The translations under genes and the position numbers were made by a program. From assembly GCF_000425385.1 (NCBI RefSeq), contig NZ_AUDI01000001.1:310001-374000 (forward strand): 64,000 bases of DNA, read 5' to 3'. The notes beneath the pieces were generated by a model. It did not search any database and had not been told where the DNA came from. It saw only the letters and a program-made list of their open reading frames with translations. Source of the DNA: Pseudoduganella violaceinigra DSM 15887. Lineage in GTDB: Bacteria > Pseudomonadota > Gammaproteobacteria > Burkholderiales > Burkholderiaceae_D. Shown here one piece after another: positions 1-8,513 of this stretch (position 1 is its first letter; each line of letters starts with the position of its first letter).

Positions 1-807
1 CTCTTCGCTGGCAAGCAGGTGCACTGGACCAGCGGCTCCGACCAGCATTTGACGGCCGGCCAGACTTACTCCGGCGTCGCCGCCAACGCTGCGGCCCTGT
101 TCACGCAGGAAGGCGGCATCAAGGCCATCGCCGGCAACGGCGACGTATCGCTGCAAGCCAATACCGGCGAGCTGGAAATCCTCGCGGATAAGGAAGTAGT
201 GGTCCTGTCGGTCAACGACGGCATCGAAATCAAGGCCAACAAGAAGATCGTCCTGCATGCAGGCCAGTCCTCGATTGTGCTGGAAGGGGGCAATATCACG
301 TTCGCTTGCCCGGGCAACTTCACCGTGAAATCGGCAAAGCATGATTTCCTGGGTGGCGCCAGTGCCGGTGCCGCCATTGAAGCGCTTCCGGACGGTTTGG
401 TTTCATTGCCGGGTCCGTTCAAGTCGGAAGCGGGTCCGCACAGCCTGCGATTTGCCTTTGCCGGCGCGGACGCCATGGCGAAAAAGATGGGTGTGGTTGG
501 CAAATCCTACCGCATCGAAGATGCCAAGGGCTCGATCCTGGCGCAAGGCACGGTGGGCGAAGATGGCCGCTTGCCGCGCCATGACTTTGCAAATCAGCAC
601 GACCTGCGACTTGAACTCGGTACCGACGATTGGCGGCCATTCGCAGTCGAGAACGAGGATACCGCGTCGATCGAACCGGATGCTGAACCCACGGACGAAG
701 CCGTAGAAGATCCGTACTACGAACGCCTGAACCACGGCTCGGATTCATTGCACTTGCCAACTGCACTATTGGCGTCGCTGGTGGAAAACCCGCAAGGAGA
801 GGAATAG
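1..807 (+). CDS. vgrG: VgrG type VI secretion spike protein, C-terminal part (5' end outside window)
   Basis: The frame is open from the first base, so this is the C-terminal 268 residues of a longer protein. The visible part starts with the repetitive beta-helix typical of the VgrG DUF2345 region (short strands such as GDVSLQANTGELEILADK and GIEIKANKKIVLHAG), ending near LGGAS. After it come about 145 residues that look like a small beta domain (YRIEDAKGSILAQGTVGEDG), resembling transthyretin-like tails that in other VgrGs recruit cargo, and an acidic tail. VgrG trimers form the puncturing tip of the T6SS tube. The next gene begins 5 bases downstream, so the following genes are probably its cargo module. 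The family call is firm; the cargo-binding role of the tail is inference. Confidence 0.9.
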   Translation, partial: LFAGKQVHWTSGSDQHLTAGQTYSGVAANAAALFTQEGGIKAIAGNGDVSLQANTGELEILADKEVVVLSVNDGIEIKANKKIVLHAGQSSIVLEGGNITFACPGNFTVKSAKHDFLGGASAGAAIEALPDGLVSLPGPFKSEAGPHSLRFAFAGADAMAKKMGVVGKSYRIEDAKGSILAQGTVGEDGRLPRHDFANQHDLRLELGTDDWRPFAVENEDTASIEPDAEPTDEAVEDPYYERLNHGSDSLHLPTALLASLVENPQGEE

Positions 808-812
808 TTCTA

Positions 813-1361
813 ATGTTTTTGAAGAAACTCAGTCCGGCACTACTGGCCTTGACGCTGGCAGTCGCGTCGGCCGCCCCCGCACCGGTCCCTGCGAAGGCCG
901 GCGCAGCTCAGATCGTGCCGTCGACAAAACAAGGCATGCAGAAATTTGCCGTCACCGGCGGCAACCTCATCATGGTTGCGGGCAGCTATCAGGACGTTCT
1001 GACTTATAAGCGCAGCCTGACCTTCTACTTCACGGACAAGACCAGCGCCGATTGGGACCACGTTCCAATCTATGACGTTGAAGTGGGCAATACGCTGACG
1101 TGGCTCAGCATCTCCTCGGGTGAAACGACTACCGCCGATGCGGTATTGGCGCTGCATGGCGATGCGGCCTACCTGCTTATCGCGGAAAGGCCGGCCAAGG
1201 GGCAAATCAACGCAAGCTGGTTCAAGCTCATTGAGGCCGACGGCAATACAAACGATGGTCCCGCACACCAATTCGTCAAAATCGCCACCCATTCCCACCC
1301 AAGAACGAAGAGCATTGAGGATGTCTTGAAGGCAGAATCGCTCCTGAAACCAAGTAAGTAA
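813..1361 (+). CDS. Secreted protein of the vgrG module, function unknown
   Basis: The product has 182 residues with a clear Sec signal peptide (MFLKKLSPALLALTLAVASA, cleavage after an Ala-rich segment near residue 28). The mature part appears to be a single beta-rich domain with no cysteine and no motif that I recognise. The start ATG is 5 bases after the vgrG stop and the next gene follows 6 bases after its stop, so it is almost certainly co-transcribed with vgrG and the effector-like gene. A periplasmic accessory or immunity protein for the neighbouring amidase is the simplest reading, but nothing in the sequence proves this. Confidence 0.7.
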   Translation: MFLKKLSPALLALTLAVASAAPAPVPAKAGAAQIVPSTKQGMQKFAVTGGNLIMVAGSYQDVLTYKRSLTFYFTDKTSADWDHVPIYDVEVGNTLTWLSISSGETTTADAVLALHGDAAYLLIAERPAKGQINASWFKLIEADGNTNDGPAHQFVKIATHSHPRTKSIEDVLKAESLLKPSK

Positions 1362-1367
1362 TCGATT

Positions 1368-3089
1368 ATGGCAGCCCGATTCGTCAGCGCAAAATATGAC
1401 GTGAGCACGCTCACGGTGGACTACGCATCAAGTGATGGCACCCATTTGCTACGCACCGGCGGCACCATCGCCTGGCGTTTCAACAATCCTGGCAACCTGC
1501 GTCCGACCAAGAGCCTGAAGCCCATTATGGGCGCGATCGGCGTCGGGACCACAAAAGGTAACGGCTCCTTCCTGATTTACGCCAGTTATGAGGAAGGCCG
1601 CGCCCAAAAGAAGGCCCTGCTCCGCCGCAAATTCAATAACCGCACAATTTATACGATGCTCGCCGGTGTGCCGGACGCAAAGGGAAACCTGATTGAAGGC
1701 TATGCCCCCGCGTCCGACAAGAACGATCCCAAGGCATATGCGCAAGAGATCAGCGATCACACTGGATTGCCGGTGACCACAAAGCTGTCGGATATCAGCG
1801 ATGCGAAGCTTGAGTCAGTGTTGGATGCCATGGAAAAGAAAGAAGGCTTCCATGGACAGAAGGATACGCGCAAGGAAAAGCTGATACCAACGACAACCGT
1901 CACCATTTCGGATGGCGCATTGCCTAAACCCGATGTACCGGTGCGCGTGCAGATCGGTGACAAGACGTACGAGCAGAAAACCGATAAAAGCGGACAGCTG
2001 CCCCGTATCGCGCATACCAAGCCCGGCACAAACGTCAAAGTCCAGGTACCGGATAACAAGGGCGGCTGGGTCGAAGCGCTTGATTTCGTGATGAGCCATA
2101 CCTCCGCGGCGTACGTCCTGTTCCACGACCTGATGACTTTTGCCGGCTCCAGCGCTCCAAAGGTAGCGCCCCGTCCCGAGCAGAAACCTAAGCGTACGCC
2201 GCTCAGGCACGTTGTGGCCCCGAAGGAAACCCTCGGCAAGATCGCGGAAAAATTCGAAACGACCATTCCACTGATCCAGAAGGATAATCCGGAAATCAAG
2301 GATCCGGCGAAAATCTATGTGGGCCAGGTCATCGGCATTTACGGGCCCGTAAAGCCAATGCCTGCGGCACCGCAGGCTCCGGCGCGCCCATCGCCGGCCG
2401 CCAAAGAGAAGCCGCCGGCAGCTGCGACCGAAACGACCCGTAGTAAGAAGGGCGAGGGGGCACCAATCGCCGTGGTGCCGGTCAATCAGAAAGAAGCCCC
2501 TTGGATGGTGTCGGCCATTGCGGAAGCAAAGACCTGGGCTGGCAAGAAGGAAGGCGTCATCACCAAGACCACGAACTACCACAAAAAGATTGGCGGCGCG
2601 GGGAAGTTGGATGACACGCCTTGGTGCGCATCGTTCGTCAATTTCTGCCTCAAGGACTCGAATACGCCGTATGAGGCGAGCCAATCTTCGCAATTCCCAG
2701 TCTCGTCGAAGAAGTTCGTCAAAATCGACAAACCTGTCTATGGCGCCTTGATGGTCATGCGGAATTACTTCGTCGACACGGGCAAATCCAATGGATCCGG
2801 ACACGTCACTTTCGTCTACGGCAAGAGCGCGAATGGACGCATTGCCGCTTTGGGTGGTAATCAGGGCGATTCGATCAAGCTTTCCGCCTATGCGGACAAA
2901 GGCATTTCGTCCTTCTTCACGTTGAAAGGGAAGAAGATGAAACAGTGCTTCCATGGCTTCTATATTCCCGCCACCTATACTGAGTACGCAAAGACGCAAG
3001 GCGAGCTTACTGTCATTGATATCGATGAAGGTAACAAAGCGCTGTTGAACGTTAAAATTGCCGCATCGACCAACGAAAGTACCCGCTGA
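1368..3089 (+). CDS. Multidomain T6SS effector candidate: LysM plus C-terminal TIGR02594/CHAP-like amidase
   Basis: The product has 573 residues. Residues 1-160 carry an NNPGNLRP segment like that of phage virion proteins annotated as structural protein P5. Residues 175-250 look like a small beta/transthyretin-like domain related in style to the VgrG tail. Residues 281-324 form a LysM peptidoglycan-binding module (HVVAPKETLGKIAEKF...VGQVIGIYG). A Pro/Ala linker follows, and residues 385-545 match TIGR02594-type papain-fold amidases, with candidate catalytic Cys420 in DTPWCASFVNF, His479 in GSGHVTFVYG and Asn498 in GGNQGD. There is no signal peptide, as expected for cargo delivered by T6SS. 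Its position after vgrG supports a cell-wall-degrading antibacterial effector. Domain assignment is by eye; delivery is inferred. Confidence 0.8.
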   Translation: MAARFVSAKYDVSTLTVDYASSDGTHLLRTGGTIAWRFNNPGNLRPTKSLKPIMGAIGVGTTKGNGSFLIYASYEEGRAQKKALLRRKFNNRTIYTMLAGVPDAKGNLIEGYAPASDKNDPKAYAQEISDHTGLPVTTKLSDISDAKLESVLDAMEKKEGFHGQKDTRKEKLIPTTTVTISDGALPKPDVPVRVQIGDKTYEQKTDKSGQLPRIAHTKPGTNVKVQVPDNKGGWVEALDFVMSHTSAAYVLFHDLMTFAGSSAPKVAPRPEQKPKRTPLRHVVAPKETLGKIAEKFETTIPLIQKDNPEIKDPAKIYVGQVIGIYGPVKPMPAAPQAPARPSPAAKEKPPAAATETTRSKKGEGAPIAVVPVNQKEAPWMVSAIAEAKTWAGKKEGVITKTTNYHKKIGGAGKLDDTPWCASFVNFCLKDSNTPYEASQSSQFPVSSKKFVKIDKPVYGALMVMRNYFVDTGKSNGSGHVTFVYGKSANGRIAALGGNQGDSIKLSAYADKGISSFFTLKGKKMKQCFHGFYIPATYTEYAKTQGELTVIDIDEGNKALLNVKIAASTNESTR

Positions 3090-3090
3090 A

Positions 3091-3600
3091 ATGAAGAAAT
3101 TAATGCTCTCCGCACTGCTGGCGTCCGCGCCGCTTTTCGCCCTGGCGGGTTCGCCGGACGGACTGCAGCTATTAGTCCTCGGCACCAGCCAGGCTTCCGC
3201 TGCACAACCTAAAGTCGCCCAGTACCTGGCGGAATACGAGAAATCGCAGGGGAATTTCGACTGCGACGATATCATGCTCAATATCGGCAGCGCCATGCAA
3301 AAGCCGGTTAGCGCCATTTCTCCAGAAAAGGCGCTACTCAGCGTATCCGACAACAAACAACGGACATTGTTTTCCAAGGCGCTGGCATCCTACCGCGACC
3401 CGCAGCATAAACGTGGTTTTGACGGCGCCCTCCTCTACGATGTCCAGAACGGCTCCCTGAAAATCTACGGCATTTCCGCGTGGACCAAGGAAAAGATCCA
3501 TCGTTCCGAAGTGAAGTCCAGCGATTGGGACAACAAGGAAAAGTTCAGGCTCGCGATGTGCCGCGCGATGGCGGAGATGCCGGTTCTTCAAGAACCTTGA
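3091..3600 (+). CDS. Small exported protein, candidate immunity protein for the amidase effector
   Basis: The product has 169 residues from the ATG that follows the effector stop by 1 base; an upstream in-frame TTG overlapping the effector gene is less likely because this ATG opens a good signal peptide (MKKLMLSALLASAPLFALAG). The mature protein is small, with one cysteine in each half (FDCDD and AMCRAM) that could form a disulfide in the periplasm. I recognise no family. Periplasmic immunity proteins against peptidoglycan amidases are usually small, exported and encoded directly after the effector, which is what is seen here. That function is inference from position. Confidence 0.7.
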   Translation: MKKLMLSALLASAPLFALAGSPDGLQLLVLGTSQASAAQPKVAQYLAEYEKSQGNFDCDDIMLNIGSAMQKPVSAISPEKALLSVSDNKQRTLFSKALASYRDPQHKRGFDGALLYDVQNGSLKIYGISAWTKEKIHRSEVKSSDWDNKEKFRLAMCRAMAEMPVLQEP

Positions 3601-3866
3601 AACCGGTACAGGTCTGGAAGCAGCTGACCGCGACGTGGTGTGTTCACGGCGTCGCCTGCGTTTGAAGAACAAGGTAGGATCGCTCCAAAAAAATTGAGGC
3701 GAATCCTGCTGCGTCGAGCTACGCCGCAGCATTGAGCAATCTTATCTACATCCGCCCTAAAGATCGTTCCACTGGAGGCTTTGGCACGCCCGAGTCGCCG
3801 GCTGGTGTCGATTACAGAAAGCTTTGGGAACAAGCCACCGGCGAACCAGTTGGGCAGATCGACTCC

Positions 3867-4364
3867 ATGCGATACAAAATCCTGACTCTAAAGTTCGCTC
3901 TTGCTGCAATCATCTTGCTTTTGGGCGGATGCTCTCAGGAGCGTCCCAAATCCAGGGTCTCCAATGATCTGATCAAACTCAGAGAGATTGTCAATCTCCA
4001 GATTCCGATCAAGTCAGCGCGCTGGGCAGTCTTTTCCAGTCCTGAAGAAGGCGGCTTTCTGCCCACTTCGCCAGACTTCACCATATTGGTCGCAGAGCTG
4101 AATTCGGAAGATCAATGGTTCGATGCGAACAAAGAGCCTACCGGCGAAATTTTTATTGCACCGGGAGTCGCGCGACCGTGGGTGACCGCAGCCTTCCACC
4201 GGATTTTGGAAGAGAACAAGAACACTGTCGTGGACCTATCCGGTAAAGCCAATTGCCGCAAATATTCAACCACGGCAAAGGAGTCGGCCAAGGCCGTCGA
4301 AGGGTTCGTCTGCGGTAACGCAGACCGGGTCCTGCTATACCTGACTCTTTGGTCTGGAATGTAA
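3867..4364 (+). CDS. Predicted lipoprotein, unknown function
   Basis: The product has 165 residues from ATG 3867. I chose this start because it opens a lipoprotein signal (MRYKILTLKFALAAIILLLGGC, lipobox LGGC). The same frame is open for 45 codons upstream to a TTG at 3732 and reads protein-like text, possibly a remnant of another coding sequence. The mature protein has no motif that I recognise; it contains one more Cys pair-candidate (ANCRKYS, FVCGNAD). It lies downstream of the T6SS cargo genes but 266 bases separate it from the previous stop, so membership of that operon is uncertain. It could be a second immunity-like protein or an unrelated lipoprotein. Confidence 0.6.
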   Translation: MRYKILTLKFALAAIILLLGGCSQERPKSRVSNDLIKLREIVNLQIPIKSARWAVFSSPEEGGFLPTSPDFTILVAELNSEDQWFDANKEPTGEIFIAPGVARPWVTAAFHRILEENKNTVVDLSGKANCRKYSTTAKESAKAVEGFVCGNADRVLLYLTLWSGM

Positions 4365-4460
4365 GCGCAGCGACCAGTACTAAAAATTCAATGCTTGTTG
4401 AAGATGGCAAGCTGCGTATCCATCTTCTTGGCCGTTCCGCGACGCGTTCGCACAACCTGA

Positions 4461-5591
4461 ATGAACTCGAATTCGATGAAGAAGAAGACTAAGCTAGCAA
4501 GCATTTTACTTGCCGCTTATTGCAACATGAGTTTGGCAAACACGCCCGACAAAGCCCTTGACGTACCACCGGCACTCAAAAGCAGCCTTGCGCCAAATGA
4601 ACAAATTGTAGGGGCTGAACGCTACAGCGACTCGCACGGCGAGCATTTGCTGATAATGAGCGAGCTTGACGCTCCGGCCAAGGGCGGCGGCAAAGCGACG
4701 AGCCTTTCGGCCAGTGCCTTCAATAAGAATGGGACACGCGAGTGGATTATCCGCGACGGAGCGGAATGCCCGGCAGGTTCCCCATCAAAGCCGTCATTCT
4801 TCCCTGACACTGCCACGACCACAGACCTCAACAAAGATGGCATAGCGGAGGTGACTGTCGCCTACAGACTGTCCTGCGGAATCGGACAGGAACCGGCGGA
4901 TATCAAAGTCATCATGCGCCAGGGAGAAAGCAAGTTTGCAATCCGGGGGCAAACCCTGGTTCGCACGGCGGGCCAGCCTGCTCAAGGCGGGGCTCGCAAG
5001 CCGGACGCCAGTCTGCTCCAGCCTGAGAACACGGTCTTCCTGAATCACATGACCAGCATCTGGAACAAGATCTATATCCAAAAATTCGAGGATGAAGAAA
5101 AGATCCAGTCCCCGGTGCAAGCGCTGGTGGGCGATTACAACCTCACATCGTCAACAACCGTCCCAGCCAGTACCTGGGGCTTCAACAAGGCGCATATCTC
5201 GATCAGAAAGCTGGACGACCGGCATGTAGTGATCCTCTTCGCCTGCGAGTGGAAGCGCGAGCCCAAAGCGGCGTGCGACGAATACTATTACGCGCAATGG
5301 CGCGACGGCGGTGTTTTCATGCAGGACATGAACACAGACCTCATGCGTATGTATTTCGATCCTTCATCGCGCCAACTGACCGTCATCCGTCGCGGCGTCG
5401 ATGAAAATTCGAGCATGCGGCGCGATGTGTTTGGCCCGGTCAACGGCGATCCTGCGGATGCAACACTGGCCAGGCGCCTGAAACGTTCGGAGAAAAGCTC
5501 AGTGCATCCGGAAAACCTGCGGGTCTTCGGGCCTTACAACAAATGGCAGTACGAAAACAACCGCATCGAATTCCAGGGCACTAAACCTTGA
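4461..5591 (+). CDS. Exported protein resembling the M949_RS01915 family, unknown function
   Basis: The product has 376 residues; ATG 4461 or ATG 4476 (MKKKTKLASILLAAY) could be the start, the latter opening a cleaner signal peptide ending at SLA. The N-terminal half reads like proteins annotated as M949_RS01915 family surface polysaccharide biosynthesis protein (ERYSDSHGEHLLIMSE; TDLNKDGIAEVTVAYRLSC), with a calcium-binding-like DLNKDG loop. The C-terminal half is unrelated to anything I recognise and has a Cys pair. Its last 11 bases overlap the 3' end of the convergent NagX-like gene. It closes the block of exported proteins behind vgrG; a T6SS link is only positional. Confidence 0.6.
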   Translation: MNSNSMKKKTKLASILLAAYCNMSLANTPDKALDVPPALKSSLAPNEQIVGAERYSDSHGEHLLIMSELDAPAKGGGKATSLSASAFNKNGTREWIIRDGAECPAGSPSKPSFFPDTATTTDLNKDGIAEVTVAYRLSCGIGQEPADIKVIMRQGESKFAIRGQTLVRTAGQPAQGGARKPDASLLQPENTVFLNHMTSIWNKIYIQKFEDEEKIQSPVQALVGDYNLTSSTTVPASTWGFNKAHISIRKLDDRHVVILFACEWKREPKAACDEYYYAQWRDGGVFMQDMNTDLMRMYFDPSSRQLTVIRRGVDENSSMRRDVFGPVNGDPADATLARRLKRSEKSSVHPENLRVFGPYNKWQYENNRIEFQGTKP

Positions 5592-6651
5592 TGTAGATCT
5601 TCCGCTTGTCCAGCCCATAGCAGATTAGCCAGCAGACGAGCATGAACAGCAGCGCAAAAGCCAGCGAAGCGGCTTTCGCGCTGCCGATCGCTTGCAGCGG
5701 AGCGGCCACCGCGGCATAAGTACCGGTCTTGTTCAACGCGATCACGGCGACTTGCGACAGGACATAGATGAACAGGGTGTTCCGGCCAAACACTTCGAAG
5801 AAATAAGCCCACTTGCCCGCACCGACTACTTCGATGATCCAGGCCAGCGCCGCCAGGACGAGCAGCGCCGTGCCCGTAGAAAGCAGCACATAGCTGCTGG
5901 TCCACAGCTTCTTATTCACGGGCAGCAGGGGCGCCCAGCACAGCGCCAGCACGCACAGGACGGCCCCGGCGGCGGCCAGTTTCCCCAGCGAGCGGCGGGT
6001 CGCGCCATTCTCGCGGAGATAGCGCCCCGCGAAATATCCGCCAATGACATTCACTATGGCCGGCAGAGTGCCCAACAATCCTTCCGGATCAAAGGGAATA
6101 CCCTCGCCTTTGTACATATGACCGGGGCCAAACAGCCACAAGTCAATCGAGCGGCCGGCATTGCCTTCCAGGCTGTAGTCGCCGAATACTACCATGATCA
6201 GCCAGTGGCCCAGCAAGGCCGCCACGCTGAACGCCAGCGCGCCGCGCTCCCCCAGATAATGGATGACGAGTGCGGCAATGCCAAAGCAAAGGCCGATACG
6301 TTGCAGTACGCCGGGGATACGCACTTCGCTTAACGGACTGCCCAGCCTCGACAGCAGGCATAGCGCCAGGCCGATGGTCACGATGGCAGCGGTGCGCCGG
6401 GCTATCTTTGCGAGCACGGCCCTGTCGCCCATACCCGCGTAGCGCGGTAATGTGAATGCCAGCGCATTGCCGACCACGAAAAGGAAGGTGGGAAAGACCC
6501 AGTCTGTCGGCGTGAAGCCATGCCATTTCGCATGCAGCAAGGGCGTGTAGACATGGCTCCAGCTGCCCGGGGTATTCACGATAATCATCAGCGCAACCGT
6601 CAGGCCGCGCAGTACATCCAGAGACTGGTAACGGCCCGCCGGCGCGCTCAT
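5581..6651 (-). CDS. nagX: NagX-like transmembrane acyltransferase (DUF5009/DUF1624, heparan-alpha-glucosaminide N-acetyltransferase type)
   Basis: The product has 356 residues and about ten hydrophobic segments. The N-terminus has the family signature: SLDVLRGLTVALMIIVNTPG near residue 10, followed by WHGFTPTDWVFPTFLFVVG. Bacterial members found in chitin/GlcNAc loci are called NagX and are proposed to sit in the inner membrane and act on amino sugars. The start overlaps the stop of the upstream GH18 gene by 4 bases (ATGA type), so the two are translationally coupled. It is the last gene of the receptor/cupin/GH18/nagX transcription unit. The exact reaction is not shown by the sequence. Confidence 0.8.
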   Translation of the reverse strand: MSAPAGRYQSLDVLRGLTVALMIIVNTPGSWSHVYTPLLHAKWHGFTPTDWVFPTFLFVVGNALAFTLPRYAGMGDRAVLAKIARRTAAIVTIGLALCLLSRLGSPLSEVRIPGVLQRIGLCFGIAALVIHYLGERGALAFSVAALLGHWLIMVVFGDYSLEGNAGRSIDLWLFGPGHMYKGEGIPFDPEGLLGTLPAIVNVIGGYFAGRYLRENGATRRSLGKLAAAGAVLCVLALCWAPLLPVNKKLWTSSYVLLSTGTALLVLAALAWIIEVVGAGKWAYFFEVFGRNTLFIYVLSQVAVIALNKTGTYAAVAAPLQAIGSAKAASLAFALLFMLVCWLICYGLDKRKIYIKV

Positions 6652-7658
6652 TGACCGGCTCCCGTTTGAGGCACAGCGGCGGCACGGGATGCCGGCACCA
6701 TCAAGCGGTGGTAGGCAGCGGCGGGGACGCCAGGCATGGTGCTGCAGCCGCCGTCCGCTCCGGCGACCGGCAGTTCGCAGGGCTTATCGCGGTCCAGCGA
6801 CCAGAAATGCAGGCCCGCCATGCCGAGGCGGCGCACCGCTGCAACCGTGAGCTGAGCATCGTTCAGCGTGAAGACATTTTCAACCACGTCGTTGACGCCA
6901 ATCATGGGCGTCAACGCGATCTGCGACAGCGGCAGCTTGTATTTACGCTCGATATTGCGCGCTGCCTGGATTGCGGAAGCGGCCATATCGCAGCGTCCTT
7001 CACGCACGACGCAAGCTTGCGCGCTGGCCGGGCCGTAGTCCATCACCATCAAGTTCAGGACGAAATCACGCACACCATGGCGGCGCAGAGTCGACAGCAC
7101 CGATTCGCCGGTCTTGTTCAAGCTGGCGTTGCTACCGTCTGTTGCGGCGTGCGTGGCGACGGTAAAGCTGTAGCGAAGCTTGGGATATCTCCGTTGGACA
7201 TGGCGCACACGCCTGATGAGGGAGTCAACTTGTTCAGGGCTTTGCTCTGCTTCGATATCGAAGTCAAATCCCACCAGCCGTTGCGACATATAGCGCGCGA
7301 CAAAGCGCTCCATTCCGGCATCGCTGGAGCAGGTGAAAACACCGCCCTGCCCTCCGGTCGAAATGATGTAGTCGCTGGCGGCGCCAGCGACATTGGCGTC
7401 AGCGACCGCCTGCCCCGCGATCTTGCCTGGCCAGACTTCCTCGCCGCATTCGCCGTTGGCGAAGGCCCAGCTCAGGACTGTTCCGGCAGCCAGCGGAGCA
7501 CCATCGGCAGCTACCGCGCTGGCGTGCGGCACGGATCCTGCCGGTGCCAGGCCGAAGAATTGATATGGACCGAATACCGCGCGCGGTGCCGCGCATGTCG
7601 TCCCCGAAGCGCACGCCACAGCCATCAGGACGGCTGCGTGGATGAATTTTTTCATCAA
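6648..7658 (-). CDS. Secreted glycoside hydrolase family 18 protein (chitinase-like)
   Basis: The product has 336 residues with a Sec signal peptide (MKKFIHAAVLMAVACASGTTCA). The GH18 catalytic signature DxxDxDxE is present in shortened form as FDFDIE at residues 131-136, with Glu136 the expected acid. A later barrel strand reads LNLMVMDYGPAS, matching the MxYD element of GH18, and LHFWSLDRD resembles the final-strand Trp region. Such proteins hydrolyse chitin or chito-oligosaccharides in the periplasm or outside the cell. It overlaps the cupin-like gene upstream and nagX downstream by 4 bases each. It lacks separate chitin-binding domains, which suggests action on soluble oligomers; that part is inference. 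Confidence 0.82.
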   Translation of the reverse strand: MMKKFIHAAVLMAVACASGTTCAAPRAVFGPYQFFGLAPAGSVPHASAVAADGAPLAAGTVLSWAFANGECGEEVWPGKIAGQAVADANVAGAASDYIISTGGQGGVFTCSSDAGMERFVARYMSQRLVGFDFDIEAEQSPEQVDSLIRRVRHVQRRYPKLRYSFTVATHAATDGSNASLNKTGESVLSTLRRHGVRDFVLNLMVMDYGPASAQACVVREGRCDMAASAIQAARNIERKYKLPLSQIALTPMIGVNDVVENVFTLNDAQLTVAAVRRLGMAGLHFWSLDRDKPCELPVAGADGGCSTMPGVPAAAYHRLMVPASRAAAVPQTGAGQ

Positions 7659-8455
7659 TTAATTCCTTGGGTGGCCAGCGCCAGCACCGAGGCCTTGTCC
7701 AGGCCAGGCGCAGCCGGCGCGCTCCACCAGTAATTGACCATCACGTTCAGCACCCCGATCGACTCCACGTGGTGCCACCAGAATGAAGGAAGGTAAAGCG
7801 CATCGCCCGGCTCCAATTCAACGACCACGGCGTGCTTCAGCGCCTCACGGAAGTGCGGAAAGCGTTCGAAATCCGGCACACGGAAGTCCACCAGGCTGAT
7901 CGGCGTAGGGGTCGGCGCGAAATCGAGCGGCCCGATATACAGGTTGGCGGCCTGCTCAGGCGGGAACAACGTAAAGCGCCGGCGGCCGCTGATCACGCAG
8001 GCCAGATTATGCGATTCGTCGAAATGCGCAGGCGTCACAATTTCATTGCCAAGCCAAAGACGCGGCTTCACCACGGCATCCAGCAAAGGCTGTGGATTGT
8101 CGGCCGCCAACCCTGGCAAGCATTCCTCCAGCAGCGCACTTTGCATCGCTACAGCGGGAGCGTTTTCGAACTGCGAGTAACGCGCCACCTGCTCGATGAC
8201 CTGCGATACCGTGCGCTTGCTGCGCGCAAAATTGAAGCCTTGCATGTCCGGAGAATAAAACAGACGCCCTCTCGCCTCCGGCGGCATCATCACCGCATCG
8301 CAGGCGCCGCCCCGGTCGAAGCGCATCAGATAAGAACATAGCGCCTCCGGCCCATGCTGCGATGCGCGCACGGCGCCCCACTCGCGCACAAGGCCGCGCA
8401 GGACCGCGGGCTGCTGCCGGGCCACAATCTCTTGCTGGAAGCGCACTGCATCCAT
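7655..8455 (-). CDS. Cupin-like (JmjC-type) domain protein of the receptor locus
   Basis: The product has 266 residues. I place the start at ATG 8455, which has a strong GGAGGGACGGAG ribosome site; a longer reading to 8509 would run through the terminator hairpin of the upstream receptor gene. The protein matches cupin_8/JmjC-like proteins: iron-ligand-type HFD (TPAHFDESHNLACVISG), then a distal His region (LEPGDALYLPSFWWHHVESIG). These proteins are often encoded next to TonB-dependent receptors for carbohydrates in proteobacteria and resemble 2-oxoglutarate/Fe(II) hydroxylases. Substrate is unknown. Its stop overlaps the GH18 start by 4 bases. Confidence 0.8.
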   Translation of the reverse strand: MDAVRFQQEIVARQQPAVLRGLVREWGAVRASQHGPEALCSYLMRFDRGGACDAVMMPPEARGRLFYSPDMQGFNFARSKRTVSQVIEQVARYSQFENAPAVAMQSALLEECLPGLAADNPQPLLDAVVKPRLWLGNEIVTPAHFDESHNLACVISGRRRFTLFPPEQAANLYIGPLDFAPTPTPISLVDFRVPDFERFPHFREALKHAVVVELEPGDALYLPSFWWHHVESIGVLNVMVNYWWSAPAAPGLDKASVLALATQGIN

Positions 8456-8470
8456 CTCCGTCCCTCCATG

Positions 8471-8493
8471 AAAAAACCCCGCCGAAGCGGGGT
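8471..8493 (-). terminator. Rho-independent terminator of the TonB-dependent receptor gene
   Basis: Read on the minus strand, a 7-bp GC-rich stem (ACCCCGC / GCGGGGT) with a stable tetraloop is followed by six U residues. It lies 20 bases after the receptor stop codon and just upstream of the cupin-like gene's ribosome site, so it may partly uncouple the highly expressed receptor from the enzymes downstream. Confidence 0.9.
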
Positions 8494-8513
8494 CCTCGTC
8501 TTGCGTCAAGCAA

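Noticed and set aside
8456..8509. Longer start for the cupin-like protein
   Set aside because: It would be translated through the receptor terminator hairpin; ATG 8455 has a strong ribosome site.
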